A stretch of DNA of 64,000 nt from Eonycteris spelaea. Lineage: Eukaryota; Chordata; Mammalia; Chiroptera; Pteropodidae. Numbering within the stretch: the first letter of the stretch is position 1; every line of letters begins with the position of its first letter. Shown in pieces: positions 48,561 to 61,139 of the stretch. The notes under the pieces are model-generated. The model worked only from the letters and a program-made list of their open reading frames with translations, was not told the DNA's origin and did not search any database. The position numbers and the translations under genes are program-made. The stretch spans positions 1,092,001 to 1,156,000 of the forward strand of contig PUFA01000062.1 of NCBI GenBank assembly GCA_003508835.1. Reading direction: 5' to 3'.

Positions 48561-50941
48561 CTGGTGACCACTTTTGCCATTGCCACCTCCACAAGCCCAA
48601 GTCACCTGATAATCAGCATAAAAACCTCACTCCTGTCCTGCTCTTTCCTGATCATCTCTCCAACTCCAAACGTTTTAAACCATGCTCTCTGCTTCCTAAA
48701 GCTATGTAATGTAGCCGAGTCCTTTCTGTGTGTCTTTTTTATGAGAACCATGGGGACAGGATCACTATCTTATCAGCCCTTCTCTGCTTACCCTCTTACC
48801 TATCCATGCACCTTTGTATGCAAATGGTATAAGATAAAAAAAAAAAAAAAAGTTTCCCCATTTCCTTATAGTTTTTACCCCTGAAGCTGCTCAAAATGAC
48901 TACTTCAACCCAGATCAGAACTCCTTTGTTTTCTTCATAGCATGGGTAAGGAAGTAAGTTTTTGCTGAGCCAAAATTGTAACAAAATTTCACAGATCAAA
49001 TTTCTAAATAGAAAGGATCATGTAAAGAAGATATCATTGACTATTACTCTATTACTTCAATTAAGGAAATAAGCAAGAAAAATGGTTTAACTATCATTAT
49101 ATATTTAATCTGGCCAATGCCCAAAAAAAACCTAAAATGATAAACTACAGGGATCTAGGACTCCCAAAAAAAGATTAAGAAGACATCTCATAGCCTCTAA
49201 TCTCTCATTAATCACTCTGGTCAAAGCTAAGAAATATTTCTAACATTAACAATAAGTTCTCTACCTAATATTTTACAGAGAATTTTTAAATTCCTCAGTT
49301 TAGAGTAAGTGCAAAGGCTTGATCCAATAAGTCAATAAATAAATGAGGGGGAAAAAACACTAGTTAAAATAAGGCTATTAAAGCAATGACAATCATTTAT
49401 ACTTAGCATTTTTATAACATCTTTCACTAAACTTTCTCAAAGGTGGATAAAAAGTGCGATAAAGTAACAAAACAAAAATACCTTCTTGGATATCATGAGG
49501 TCTACAACCCAGAGTGTTAAAGCAGGTTTTTAAAACTTCATAGTTTCTCATAGTGTTATCATAAGAGTTTACAAGAAAATTGCAATTCATTATAATCTGA
49601 GTCTTAACCACAGTAACTAAGGGTAACTAAATTTTAAAGTATTAATTGAATATCTATGAGCCTCATACTGCTAGAAAGTTGTAGCTATTTTAGATTGTTA
49701 AGAATTTGTTTTTAAATGTACTGTCAGCTTCTCCTTTCGTGGACAACCCACATAAAATGTGACAGGCTTACATAATGAAAAAATAAAAACATGTCCACAT
49801 AAATAAGTTTAAACAAGTCACTTGACTTACCCTCAAGGTATCTTAATTTAAATAAACCTGTTAAGTACTGACAAATCAAGTCTATATAACATACCCCTGG
49901 TGTTAAGACCCACCTTAAATGTGTGTGTTAAACATGTTTTAAAAGGAGCCAGGGAGACAGTTCCACTTTAGGCTCTAGCCTAGTTCCATGACCCATTTTA
50001 CTTTTTCTTTCTTTTTAAAACATTGTTAAACAGTGGACTGTCACAAGAATTTCCCTCAATATGTCTCCTGTAAGTGCATGGAAGTCATAACTAAGAGTTT
50101 AGAGATATTTCTCTTCTTGCTTAAAAAAAGTTACCTTCCTTTTTTTAAACAGCCCTAACTGCATCTTCCAATTACTTATGGGCAACGTTCCACATACTGG
50201 CTGGGGTGCAGAGTGCTTAAGTGCGGGAGGGAATCAATACTGAGCTTGTAAGTACAATACTATTATTGGTAATCACAATGACATCCGATTAAAGGTACTT
50301 TTAAAAATAGCTTCTTTTTCAATACACTTTTGTTTTCAATCGAAAGGATATATTCTACTGAGCAATCTACTTCAAGGAACAACCTTGCAAAAAAAAAAAT
50401 GCTTATACCATACAAACTCGAAACAACCTAAAAAGCAATTATTCACAAACTAGCTTCTATTTTCCTCTTATTATAAAGATTATAGTTCCAATATAATTTC
50501 ACGAGTCTTCCTCCAAATGAAATACCCAGCTGCGCAGGAAGGTGAGTGAAGTGTTCAAGAAACAGCAGGAAGAACTTACTTTACCAAATGAGATGGACTC
50601 ATTCCTTCAAAGAGACTGTCTCAGAAGTAAAGGAGCAAGATCAATTGTTCAAACTGGCTGACGCTCCAGAGTACCGAGCAGGGTTCAGGCAGGTGGAGGC
50701 CAAATGACTGTAATTAAAGTTAATTTACAGTGTCTCGCGGAAGTGTGGAAAGCAAGATGCGGGGGACGAAGATCAGAAACTCATTAAATCACGAGTAAGC
50801 CGTTGGTGCCGAACTCGATAAAGGGCTGCTCCTTTTATTTTCTTTGGGGGAGAGCGGGAATGAAGGAAGATTTAGTTGTCTATCCGGATTGTCGTCCTCC
50901 AGGCCAAACCATTAGTAAGTGGGGATTTTTATATCACTTAC

Positions 50942-51470
50942 CCGCTTCTGGTTTCCTTTTAGACGCCACACGCGGGAGCGAAATCCAAGGGGCTGAACCA
51001 GAGACCAGCTTTTGCGCTCTGCAATTCACAAAGTCGAAAGCCCGGCCTGCTGAGACGGTCTCCACCCCGCCCCGTGCTGTGCCAGCCACCGTGGTGCCGG
51101 GTACTGCTTGCGCAAGGGCGGGAGCTCGGGAGGGGCGGAGGGGCGCTGGGCGCGGGTCTGTCGCTGCGGCTCGCTCGGTCACACGTGGGTCCAGGCTCGC
51201 GGCTCGTCTTCTGGACCGCCGGCTGCCGGACGGCTGCCACGCGGGCGGCGCTGTCATCCAGTCGGGCGTCGCGGCCGCGCACCTGTAGGCGGGGCGCGGG
51301 GAGCGCGCAGCTCCGGAAGGCCGGCCCGCCGCGCGCCCAGCCCAGGTGCTCCGCACCGCGCCGCCGCTTCCTCTCGGCCGCGGGGGCGGGGAGCCGGCGT
51401 CCCGCGCGGGGCAGCCCGGGCTCAGCTGCGGGGGGGCGGAGCCGGCCCGTCCGGTTCCGCAGCATAGTTG
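50942..51470 (-). other. ARAP2: Probable ARAP2 non-coding exon 1 (5' UTR)
   Basis: A very strong splice donor in minus orientation (AGCGG followed by GTAAGTG) ends at 50,942 at the edge of the CpG island, and the first acceptor with a good pyrimidine tract to its left is that of exon 2 at 38,345. This fits the layout of a short GC-rich untranslated first exon. The donor is seen directly; the 5' limit is a guess because the promoter is TATA-less. Confidence 0.55.
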
Positions 51471-51665
51471 GGCGGCTGACTCAGTCCGCGCGACTTGGCC
51501 GCGCCTGGCACCCGCACCTGGCGCACCTCGGCCCGAGGCTCCAGGCGGGCGAGGCTGGGGAGGCTGCGAAGACGCGTCGGGGAGCGGGGAGCGGGGATCG
51601 GCGAGGGCATCACCGTCCTGGGAGGGAGATGCCCGTGACTCCCCCGGCCCCTGCGGGTTAGTTGG
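51000..51665. promoter_or_regulatory. ARAP2: CpG-island promoter of ARAP2
   Basis: The only strongly GC-rich, CpG-dense block of the window, with many CG dinucleotides against an AT-rich background. It contains several GC boxes (GGGGCGG type, for example around 51,431-51,440), a perfect AP-1 site TGACTCA at 51,477-51,483 and an E-box CACGTG at 51,182-51,187. No TATA box is obvious. Its place immediately upstream of the exon 1 donor identifies it as the ARAP2 promoter. CpG islands often fire in both directions, so a divergent transcript is possible but not shown. Confidence 0.85.
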
Positions 51666-51934
51666 TCTGTCGGTGCGCACTGATGAGGGGGTTGCCTGAC
51701 GGATGGGCGGAACCTCACACCACTGATCATTATAGTATTACTTCTAACTACTTTCCATGTTGCTCAGCGTTTCCAAACTTAAGAGTCGTCTAGGGCGCTC
51801 ATTTTCCCAGGCTACTTCTTGGAAAGTTGCATTCAGGGGACGCGGGAAGCTCCTTTACCAAGCCCATGCTAATGAAGCTGAGCGCATTCATTAAATAGGA
51901 TCCGCCTGCAAGTCGTCCCTAGGGGAAAGGGTTA

Positions 51935-52065
51935 ATATCCCATTTTTGTAGTTGATGAGTCTGAGAGGCAGAGCAACTTGCCAAGCAGACACAGCTTTAA
52001 GGGCTGGAGGTGAGTTTCAACTTAAAACTGAACTCTTTTCCTGAAGAATGCAGCCGCCTCCTAAT
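51935..52065 (-). repeat. MIR SINE fragment
   Basis: AATATCCCATTTTTGTAGTT GATGAG and GCAACTTGCCAAGCAGACAC followed by AGCTTTAAGGGCTGGA match reverse MIR. Confidence 0.65.
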
Positions 52066-53019
52066 TTTCTAATTCCCCTTTCTTGTCTTTTTCTGCTAGA
52101 GGGAGGGGTAATCAAGCCTCCAGTCTGACACTCTAGATTGTTAGATCCTGGAAGAACATTTCGCCTTGGAGTTGGATCTTGACACTCTGCTCTTGGAAGC
52201 GATAATGAGGAGGCAGCAAATGAAGATAAGGAGATGAAAAAGAAAAAGAAAAAAAACCCTTGTGTGCCCCAGTATTTAGAAGTTTATAAAATCCACTTGT
52301 TTGCCATCGAGTTCAAAGACCAACTCTTTGTTTTTATTTTACTTTTTAAATAATCATCTCTTCACAGATTGTACCTGAAATTCACTCCCTTAAAAGATGT
52401 AATTCCTTATCTTCCCCCGGTACCTGTTAATGGAAGTGAAGTAATTAGGGAAAGTGGTGAGCTTATTATGAAAATGAGATAATTGGTGAAGTCCAGCATG
52501 TGGGAGGCTTCCCAGGAGCCCAGGTTCTTGGTAGGCGCCACCTTCATTAAAATACCTGCCCACCAGAAAGCACCCTCCTGCCTGGAGATTCTGAAGCAGT
52601 TATGGCATGCTCCAGAGACACCAAGCCTCAGTTTCCTTTGAACTAAATACTTCATAGCAAACCTTATTTCCATCAGGCAAGTTTTCTTGACTTTTTCTAA
52701 ACCTCAAGAATTGTCTTGTTTTTGGATTCCCGTAGAATTTTATTTACGTACTTTTTCCTGGCTTTATGTTAGGTCCATACTGTTTTTTTTCTTCTCTTTC
52801 AGAGTTCTTACATACTTTTCATTTATTTTTATCTTTGTAAGCCATCTTAAATCCCTTTCTGAACAAGGTGGGTTATAAATAAACAAAATTCTTACATCAG
52901 TTATGGTATGTCTCAGAATGTCAAACATTGTTTTGTCCTCAAGTTACTTCTCTTGGCAGATTTTATAAACTAATTGGGATTCCATGCCTCTCTGTGACAA
53001 TTTCTTAGTTCCTTGATTG

Positions 53020-53130
53020 TTATTCAGTCATTTATTGTTTAAAAATTTATTGAACACTTTCTTTTGATGGTTTAAGAATACAGTGGTTAGCAAATACAAT
53101 ACTATCTCTGGATTTAGTCTTCTCCAAGGG
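53020..53130 (-). mobile_element. L2 LINE tail fragment
   Basis: ATTCAGTCATTTATTGTTTA AAAATTTATTGAACAC-type start and ACAGTGGTTAGCAAATACAA match the reverse L2 end. Confidence 0.55.
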
Positions 53131-53849
53131 GAAATGAAGTTAAGAGCTGTGAGACACCAATGATTTAATAATAGCTCTGGAAAGGAAAGAAAAACAAAGC
53201 TCACCCATGAATGTATATGTTGGTTATAAGATGTACTCTGGTTTTAAGAACCTTAATATATGGAGGAAAGTAAAAGATGTCTGAGGAAATATGGCAAAAT
53301 TACCTTTTATATATTGTTCATTAATCACACCAGGTTCTAGCCAAACACCTCACATGTATGTTATATACAACAACTCTGAGTTGGAATTTTTTTCAAATTT
53401 TATAAATATAGGCTTAATTGAGAAAGAGGTTAAATAGTAAACAGTAGGTAAATTGAACACCATTAGTCTATTTGTAGGCTATAAAAATTATTTATGCAGC
53501 AGCCTTCACAATGAGGCATTCAAGGAACAAAATAGACAGGAAAATTAACTTTATAAGAATTGAGGTATAAAAACCTGTTTGCTGTCAAGGCCATCGGATT
53601 ATATATTCCTAGCGATTTTCATCTAGGCTAGATTTATTCCAAAATGACCCACCCCTAGTTCCTCCATTTTAAGTAAAAGAGCGAATATAACTTTGTCCTT
53701 GCCAGATTTGGTACGTTCGTTCTCATCCCTTCTATCCAGAATGCACTCTGCTTCCTAAAGAGGCAATTTTTGAGAGAGTGGAAATCCTCCTCCCTCTCTT
53801 CTTCTCGCCCTCCTTTTCCTCCTTAACCTTTCCTTACATCATGGACGCT

Positions 53850-54000
53850 AACACCCAGAGCATTTATGAGCCAGTTGCTATTCCCAGAACTTTACTTGTA
53901 AAAGCTCATTTAATTATCTCAACAGCTCCTTGAAGAGATGATGTTATTATCCCATGATAAGAAACTTAAGAAAGAGAGGTTGAGCAATTTACACCAATTA
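53850..54000 (-). repeat. MIR SINE fragment
   Basis: AGCTCATTTAATTATCTCAA CAGCTCC-type block, then GATGTTATTATCCCATGATA and GGTTGAGCAATTTACACC. Confidence 0.72.
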
Positions 54001-54084
54001 AGACCACGAGAGAGAGAGAGTTCTAACACAGTCTTCTCCAGGATCCACCTGCTGCACTGATGCCTCTTAGGGAAAGCACGCAAA

Positions 54085-54245
54085 CTGAAGCCTGATTGTG
54101 CCGGTTGTGACATTTTGAGCAAACACGTTTACATATCTAAGCCTCGATTTCCCCATCTGTGAACTGGGAATAAAAATACCTATGAGAATGTACTGTGGTG
54201 ACATAGCTAAGGCACCTAGAAAACAGAAGTCCCTTAATACATTCA
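54085..54245 (+). repeat. MIR SINE
   Basis: AAGCCTCGATTTCCCCATCT followed by GTGAACTGGGAATAAAAATA fits the MIR core; it sits beside an oppositely oriented MIR. Confidence 0.78.
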
Positions 54246-55084
54246 GTTCTCATTTCTTCAATTATTCTTCAAGACTAAGTTCGAATCCCATCTCCCTCTC
54301 AAGCCTTTCCAAACCTCTGATACCCAGAATTAGGTACACAACAGAATTTAATCACTTCATTTTTATCTAAAGGAAAACCCAAAATTGGTTTTGCCAAATA
54401 TAAAATTTTAGGGGCATAGATAAAATAGACATATGTGTACTTATATGTAATTTGACATTTTAGATAAAAATTTATAAAAGTAAAATTATATATTAATATA
54501 TAAATACTGCCTTTTTCATTCATATTTTATAAATAATTTTATTCAAATTTTAACATGCAACTTTAACATCAATGACTTCATCATGAAAGTCACATTTTAA
54601 ATCATCAGTGTTTTTTTTTTTCCAGAGCATATTATTTTTACTTTTGTCTATATTTTTGACAGTATCTAACTTTCTGCATCCTTTCATGATTCTGTCACTG
54701 GGAATTTTATTACAAACTACAAGTCCCCATATGCTTTATACTAAGTAGTTGGTTTTTCTCATTCATTCTAAATATGTGCATTAGTGACCTCCACCAGTTT
54801 TTGTTTCTTTGAATGATTTTTTAAAGGATTCTTATAGTAACATGGGACACTTAAAATTGTGGGTTACACCCCCATGAACACTTGTTTTAAATGTCTTGGC
54901 CTTCTGGTATTTTAAATCAATTCTATCAGATGACCTCTGCATTTTTCCTCCTCTAGTATTGGCTGAAGATGTTTCATGCTACACTCCCTTCCCCCCGCCC
55001 ATACACACATACTTCACTAGTTCAGTAGCTTCCAGTTTGGATTAATGTATAATAAATGAAGAAGGGTAGAGACCCTGTGATACA

Positions 55085-55312
55085 TAGATTCTGTGTATCA
55101 GGCATAGTTACACATGATAAATTCTTTTAATCATCTCAACGCAGCTGGGATGTAGGAGCTATCACTATCTCTGTATTTAAACAGTGGAGAAACCAAGACA
55201 CAGAAAGGTTATCTCATCTAAGAACTCACAAGCCATAAATAAGGTAGAAAAGATTTGAATCTAGATAAGGCAGCTTCAAAGTCTATGCCTTAAGCATTCT
55301 CCTGCAATGCCT
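55085..55312 (-). repeat. MIR SINE
   Basis: TTAATCATCTCAACGCAGCT, AGAAACCAAGACACAGAAAG and GCCTTAAGCATTC in reverse MIR order. Confidence 0.75.
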
Positions 55313-57122
55313 CAGAAGTGAATTTTAAAGTTTTGACCATGTGAATATAATTCTGAGGCCTAACTTTGGGGTGAAATGATGTACCTTATATCAGGCATAT
55401 ACAATACTCTCTCTTGGATTTTTCCATTGCCCTTTGTTTTTACCATAATTGGAATACCCTTGTCAGTGGGCTTTATGTTATGGATATTAAGAAACTTTTC
55501 TTACTACTATTTGTATTACAGACATGCCATTACCTCTATTGGCGTACTCTTGTCAATCTGCCTTGTCTTATGAATACTCGGTACTTTACTATACGTTTTA
55601 ACAGTTGCTTTGAAAGTCTTTTTTTTTTTTTTTTAATTTTTTCTCACTGCAAGGGAATGGCTTAGTGGATGTCCATTGTAAGGTAGACAGAGGAGTAGTG
55701 TAAAATATTTCATCAATCTGATTATTGACTCAAAGTTGATGGTGTTATAAAAGTAATTTATTTTAAAATATAATTTTTTCAGAAATCATTAAATGACATT
55801 GAGAAAAACAGGAACATGTTTCCCTATAAAACTAATATTTCAAAAAGTCATAAGCACTACTGATACACATATTTTTACATTTTACTACTTTTAAAATGGG
55901 GATTCATCTTAAAATAAATTATTATTGTCCAGGAAGCAGTCATAACATAGTTGTATTGCATTGCCTAGTCATGAACTTGATCACAGGTGTTGATGCTATC
56001 TATCATCACTTCATTTGAATTACTTGCACTGATAGAGCTGCACGTGTTGAATTTAATTATCATTGAACCGCTCTTAAAAAGATTATATAGGTTTCTGCAA
56101 AAAGACAAGGAAACAGAGCAGTGTGATATTTGATAAAAATCTATATCTAAATAATTTTCAAAGAGCATTTTCATACATATGTACATAATAAAAATTCTAA
56201 GTGAATAGTGTTGTGTCATAGCGTAGATCACATTGGTATTTTTTTCTCATAGTTTAGAAAATATTCATGTATCCAAAAATAGATTGCATTTTAGAGTTGT
56301 TGACATCCAGTAGTTCCTACCACTGCTAACATAAAAAGCTAATTTTATTTTTCTATAGACTAAAGTCCTCAAGGAAAAATCACTAAGAGAAATCCAGAAA
56401 ACCTAACTATTACACAATGGATTTGCAGATGAAATACATTAACTGAGTTACTGTAAGATCTTTGCTTCCATTTTGTGTCGATTTTCTCATATTCTGAAAT
56501 CGACTTTACTAAACGCAACACAAAATTCTATTTCTTTGTGCTGTGACATTAAAATTCTGTACAGCTCCATTTTTTTTTTTTTTGCTAAAAATGCTGCCCT
56601 TATAATAAATAATCAACCTGAAAGCTCTTCTGACATCGAGACAAAAAGGGGAAAGGATTTAGAGAAGCAAAAGATAAAGGAGTGGAAATATAAAAATAGC
56701 TAGTAATAGAGCCCATACAAAGTAGTGAAGTTCGATAGTTAAGAAACTAATTTGAAAAACACAGACTAATATCCATATAAAAGGTACAAAAAAGACAGAA
56801 CTGCCATAAAAGCAGAGGCCAGGAACTAGGCCGCCTGATGTCCAAGTATCCTTCAGACCACATAGAGTTTAGCTGTTTTTTATCAGTCTCCCTAATTTAG
56901 AATATTTTACATTAAAATATGGATTTTCAGCTTCTCTTGAAAAATCAGAATACCTGATAGCACTGAAATCACGTTTTTACAAAGCAATTCTGAATGGACT
57001 GGAAAACTCACTTCTACTTTTGGGGCAGGATGTGCATTCTAGTTTGCTCTCTACTGACCCTGTTTCTCCTGGAGGTTATAGCTTAGGAACTGTGAGGGTT
57101 GCAACTATGGGCTGTTGCCTGA

Positions 57123-57190
57123 AATTATGCTCCATATATACTAACTATATTACACTCCATAATTATGCTCCATATAGACTAACTATATGA
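57123..57190. repeat. Short tandem duplication, 38-bp period
   Basis: A 30-bp unit beginning AATTATGCTCCATATA at 57,123 recurs at 57,161 with two mismatches. Confidence 0.9.
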
Positions 57191-57558
57191 GTGACCTTGA
57201 AGCAAGCTTATGGATTTCTGAAATGGAAGTCTTATACATATACAGCCTGAATCAAAAATTAATACCCAAATATTAAAAATAGTTTATCAGCAGAAGCAAC
57301 AGCAATGTGATCCTCATAATGCTAGCATCTATTGAGTTCTTAAAGTAAGTCAAATAACATGTTTAAACACTTTGCGATTGTTATTCATTGAAGTAGTTTT
57401 TGTAGATATTGTAGATGCGATGAGTCAGAAATGCAGAGACAAAGTCAACATACTGAAGTATCTTTTTGAAGCTTACAGTATGATAGCAGAAGCAGATATT
57501 ATCCAAATAATCACACAGATATGTATGAATACATATGCATGCAAAGTGCAGTAGAGTA

Positions 57559-57637
57559 CAGGCATACCTCAGAGATCTCGTGGATTTGGTTCCAGACGAT
57601 AATAAAGTGAGTGTTGCTGGTGGAAGGTCTTGCCTTC

Positions 57638-57676
<39 letters not shown>

Positions 57677-57718
57677 TGACATACATAAAATAAAGAGTAA
57701 TAAAACAAGGTATGCCTA
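57559..57718 (-). mobile_element. Tigger-type MITE with internal poly(A)
   Basis: The termini CAGGCATACCTCAGAGATCT and AACAAGGTATGCCT are Tigger inverted repeats. Internally TTGGTTCCAGACGATAATAA and GCTGGTGGAAGGTCTTGCCT match Tigger1. A run of about 30 A (57,643-57,672) lies in the right part. Confidence 0.88.
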
Positions 57719-58033
57719 TCTACTATATTTATAGTTTACATATACATTATACATATATTACACATACTACATAGTATATTTATGCATGCATACATATCTA
57801 TGTATATATTTACATGTATATACAACATATACATGCATGATTATATTTAAACCATATGGATTCGCTGATATTTGTCTACATTCAACCTCAAAACTGGTCA
57901 TTGCATACAGTTTAAATTAATACAATTTAATTGAGAATGGAGAAATGTTTTTCCCCTACTCCTAATCTTTATTTCGTGTGGAAGGAGTTTCTAATCCTCC
58001 TGGTCTCTCTTTGCCCCATCACTCCCAACCCCC

Positions 58034-58082
58034 CACAACACACACACACACACACACTCTCTCTCTCACACACACACACACA

Positions 58083-58132
<50 letters not shown>
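58034..58132. repeat. (CA)n(CT)n compound microsatellite
   Basis: Alternating blocks of CA and CT repeats; any open frame here is a by-product. Confidence 0.97.
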
Positions 58133-58136
<4 letters not shown>

Positions 58137-58374
58137 CCTGTGTTTATTCAGTGTGTTTGGACTGACTCCATGAGCCCTGCTCTTTCATCTCCTCTTTTTT
58201 ACAAGGAGCCAGAAATCTGTGTTGCTCTTCCAAGATGTAAACCCTATTGGGGGTTTGAATCTATCCATAGCTTCCAGAGCCTGAGATCTGTTTAAAAGTA
58301 ATAAAAATAATATTAGGTTCCTCGTACGCCTGATTCTCATCTATCTTCCCATTCATTTCAAGCAAGGTACTCTA

Positions 58375-58519
58375 ACATTTGGTATTAGAAATGAATAAGA
58401 TTTCATGCAAGAGAATAATGAGAAGTAATTGATTGGTTTTGATTGGTAAATGAAGAGTCCTCTTTAAATAAGTGACGTTAAAACTGAGAAGTAAGGGCTG
58501 GGTGAGAATTAGCTGAGTG

Positions 58520-58564
<45 letters not shown>

Positions 58565-58860
58565 CGCGCTGTGTGTGTGTGGCGCGCGCGCCAAGATATG
58601 TTCCAGGCAAAGAAGAGCATCTGTAAAACCTCAGAGGCAGCAAAAAGCAGGGATCTTGGAGGAACTACAAGAAGGTCTTTCAGCTAGATAGTGCATAAAG
58701 TAGAGTAGAACAAGATGAAACTAGGACAGGTAGGTATATTTTGTAGGGCCTTATAGAACATGCCGAGGTTTTGGGATTTTATCAGAAGGGAATGGAAAGT
58801 CATCAAAGGGTTTGAAGTAGAAGAGAACATAACCATTTCCTTATCTTATGTAATCTTCAA
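58375..58860 (-). mobile_element. L2 LINE fragment interrupted by a GT/CG tract
   Basis: Right part: TGTTCCAGGCAAAGAAGAGC, TTGTAGGGCCTTATAGAACA and GAAAGTCATCAAAGGGTTTG are reverse L2. Left part: GTGACGTTAAAACTGAGAAG is the L2 GTGACATTTGAGCTGAGA block. Confidence 0.8.
58521..58592. repeat. (GT)n(CG)n alternating purine-pyrimidine tract
   Basis: About 17 GT units run into about seven CG units, then five GT units and a final GCGCGCGCGCC. Nearly continuous purine-pyrimidine alternation of this kind favours Z-DNA. Confidence 0.97.
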
Positions 58861-61139
58861 ACAACTCTTGATAGAAGGTACTGTTATTATGTTCATATAT
58901 CAGCTGAATACATTAAGATACAGAGAGGGACCATTCTTTTAATCACTATTCTATTTTACCTGTCCAAAAGAGTCTACAGTCTAATCTGCAGAAATTTCAG
59001 GGTATATGCATTTGTAGACTATAACTTACAAGTAATAGATATGACTAATTCATCAGCTTTCTGAGGGATTTATAAAAATTATGCAGTATTTATAATTTGA
59101 TACCTCCATGTTTAGGGAAATAAAATGGAAAATAAAATCAATTCATCATTCCAGTTTCTACAGTAAAATTCTTGTGTTAAGAAAACTTTTTAACTGTGAG
59201 GTAATCTCTTTTGTGTTTATAACAACAATTCAATAATTTCCCCAGTTAAGATAATTAAAAATACATTAAAGGAAGGGGAATCAAAAATTAAAATGTCTCA
59301 GGACTTTATGAAAAAGTTTTGGTAGACTTTTGAAAATGAAGATACTAATCAAGTTAATCTCTCTATATCTAAGAGTGCCAGAAATGGGCACGTGATTTAA
59401 AAGTTCATTCATTAGTGACTTCATATACAGATTATACACTGGTTACTAGTAATTCTATGCCGCTAATGTCTGTTTTACTTTAGAAAACAAAGTTCCATAT
59501 ATCCTGTTTCTCCGTCAGAAAAGGTAATGTTCTCAGTTTTTTTAAAACACATTTTTAGAAAAGATATCTCTCTTCCATTTGATCATTTTCTATGTGTGAA
59601 ATATGACATACCATCTTAGTAATGTTGAACAGCAGGTGCAAAGACCTTCAAAGACCCAACTCTCAAGTTTGTATTTCTCTACTTCACATGGCATCTGTAG
59701 CATCCTGTATAATGGTTTTATATTTTTTCCTGTGGAAACTCTCATACCCACATTACTTCAACTTCAGTCTGGTTTAGCGATCAGAATACATGGTATCTCC
59801 TTGTACATTTTGCAAGCATATTAAGGAGACTGGCAGTCATGCTTGATTGAGCTTTTCTTTCTCTTACTTGTAAAGGAACTGCTGCTCATGCATTCATTCA
59901 GCCATGAATGCTTGGCTTTTTCATTTCAGTTACTAGGCCACCAAAAAGGAGTTTTTTCATTCATCTCTAGAAAAAAAGAAAAAGAAAATAAAACAGCACT
60001 GGAATCAGTCACTTGTCTTTATATACTGGGCGGGGACAATTTTTGCTAAAGCAATAATAAATTTTAAAATGACACCAATTTAATTGATTAGATTATCTTC
60101 ATAAATTGCAGAGTGCACTTACAAATAGAAAGCAAAACATTTATACAGTCATGAGATGGGTAAATTTTTATTGAATCAGCTGAATTTAATAGGGAACAAT
60201 TAAATATAAAGAACTTCAGTCTTTTTTCCATTGTTCCTTCCAAACGGTGCTTTCAAACTTACTCTTCCCTGCCCTTCAATGAAACAGAGAGAGGGCCCCT
60301 TAGGTTTTTTGATCTCTGTCAATGACAAGAACAATCTAAATTATATGACAAAAGTGTCCAGTTTGCTTTAGCAAAAAAGACTAATCCAGTATAGTTCATT
60401 CAATATAAAATGTACTGTCTTCCCATAAGCCTCCTTCAGGTCTGGAAGTTTTCCTTGGGGTGCTGAATGGGATCAGAGAGTTGAACTTTCCTTCTCTCAC
60501 TTTCTTACAGCTTCCCTCATTCACTAGGTGCTGCATCAGATCCAAGGGGCAGATCAATGGGTAAAGGAGATTGAGAGGAAGGGTCGCCTCTTGATTGGTG
60601 TGCAGCTTTAATTTTCTGTTCCTTTCTCTCCTAGTTCTCTCCATCTCTGTCCCAATTCCACCCCCACCGCCACCCAACACTGCTGGAGTCTGAACTCTTA
60701 TTCTGCTCCCAAGATCCTGCAAATACTTCTCATCCATCTGCTTTTGACAACCCTCCTCAGCCCTTTTTTGGTTTATGTTTCTTTCTTTCAATAGACTGAG
60801 TGCCTACCTCAAACTTCTTTCATACACCCTCATACACCCCACAGCCTTCAGCAAGGTTTAATAAAGACAGCCAGCATTTACCTCAGATGTATGAACTGTC
60901 TTACCTTCTTCAAAGCTGAAGCTCAAACTACTTTACAAACTACATCTAACATGACTAAGAACAGTAGATGAGAACCTGTGGCCAAGTGTATCATTTAGTA
61001 GACATATTATGAAAAGAATAGGCCATTACATCAACGAGGCTTGAGTCTTTTATTTTTATAGGAGTGCCTGCATGCACGTGTGCATGGGTGGTTATATTTA
61101 TTAAATACTATCCATATTTATTAATATGAAGGTCATATT

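Larger units (their letters stand above)
38346..50941 (-). other. ARAP2 intron 1
   Basis: About 12.6 kb. Holds several L2 and MIR fragments, MER5-like and MER1 hAT MITEs, an L1 3' end, an (AT)n run at 45,723-45,743 and several poly(A)/poly(T) runs (38,689-38,702; 38,765-38,781; 48,836-48,851). The stretches 38.8-40.0 and 48.9-50.9 kb show nothing I can name. Confidence 0.75.
1..51500 (-). other. ARAP2: ARAP2 gene, 5' half (promoter, exon 1, coding exons 2-9)
   Basis: Eight exons on the minus strand translate in order into the N-terminal third of ARAP2, a multidomain PIP3-dependent GTPase-activating protein for Arf6 that acts at membranes and focal adhesions; its RhoGAP domain is regarded as catalytically inactive and binds active RhoA. 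Known domain order is SAM, PH, PH, ArfGAP, ankyrin, PH, RhoGAP, RA, PH; only SAM, PH1 and the start of PH2 fall here. All junctions have GT-AG sites and compatible phases, and the summed coding length with five missing bases allowed for is 1,854 nt, exactly 618 codons of a protein of about 1,700. The gene runs off the left edge after exon 9. The transcription start is inferred from the CpG island and not precisely known. Confidence 0.96.

Noticed and set aside
50803..51730. Overlapping open frames of 102-248 codons on both strands
   Set aside because: They lie in the CpG island, where high GC removes stop codons. They are Arg/Pro/Gly/Ala-rich, overlap in several frames and show no domain.
55376..55573. 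65-codon hydrophobic frame resembling a membrane protein
   Set aside because: Hydrophobicity comes from T-rich codons. It has no homologue I recognise and overlaps a second frame over a diverged duplication.
57931..58295. His/Thr/Ser repeat proteins of 80 and 105 residues
   Set aside because: These are translations of a CA/CT microsatellite.
60396..60791. 131-codon minus-strand frame
   Set aside because: No recognisable domain, a low-complexity poly-Gly stretch from a CCACC repeat, and no supporting splice or promoter signal.
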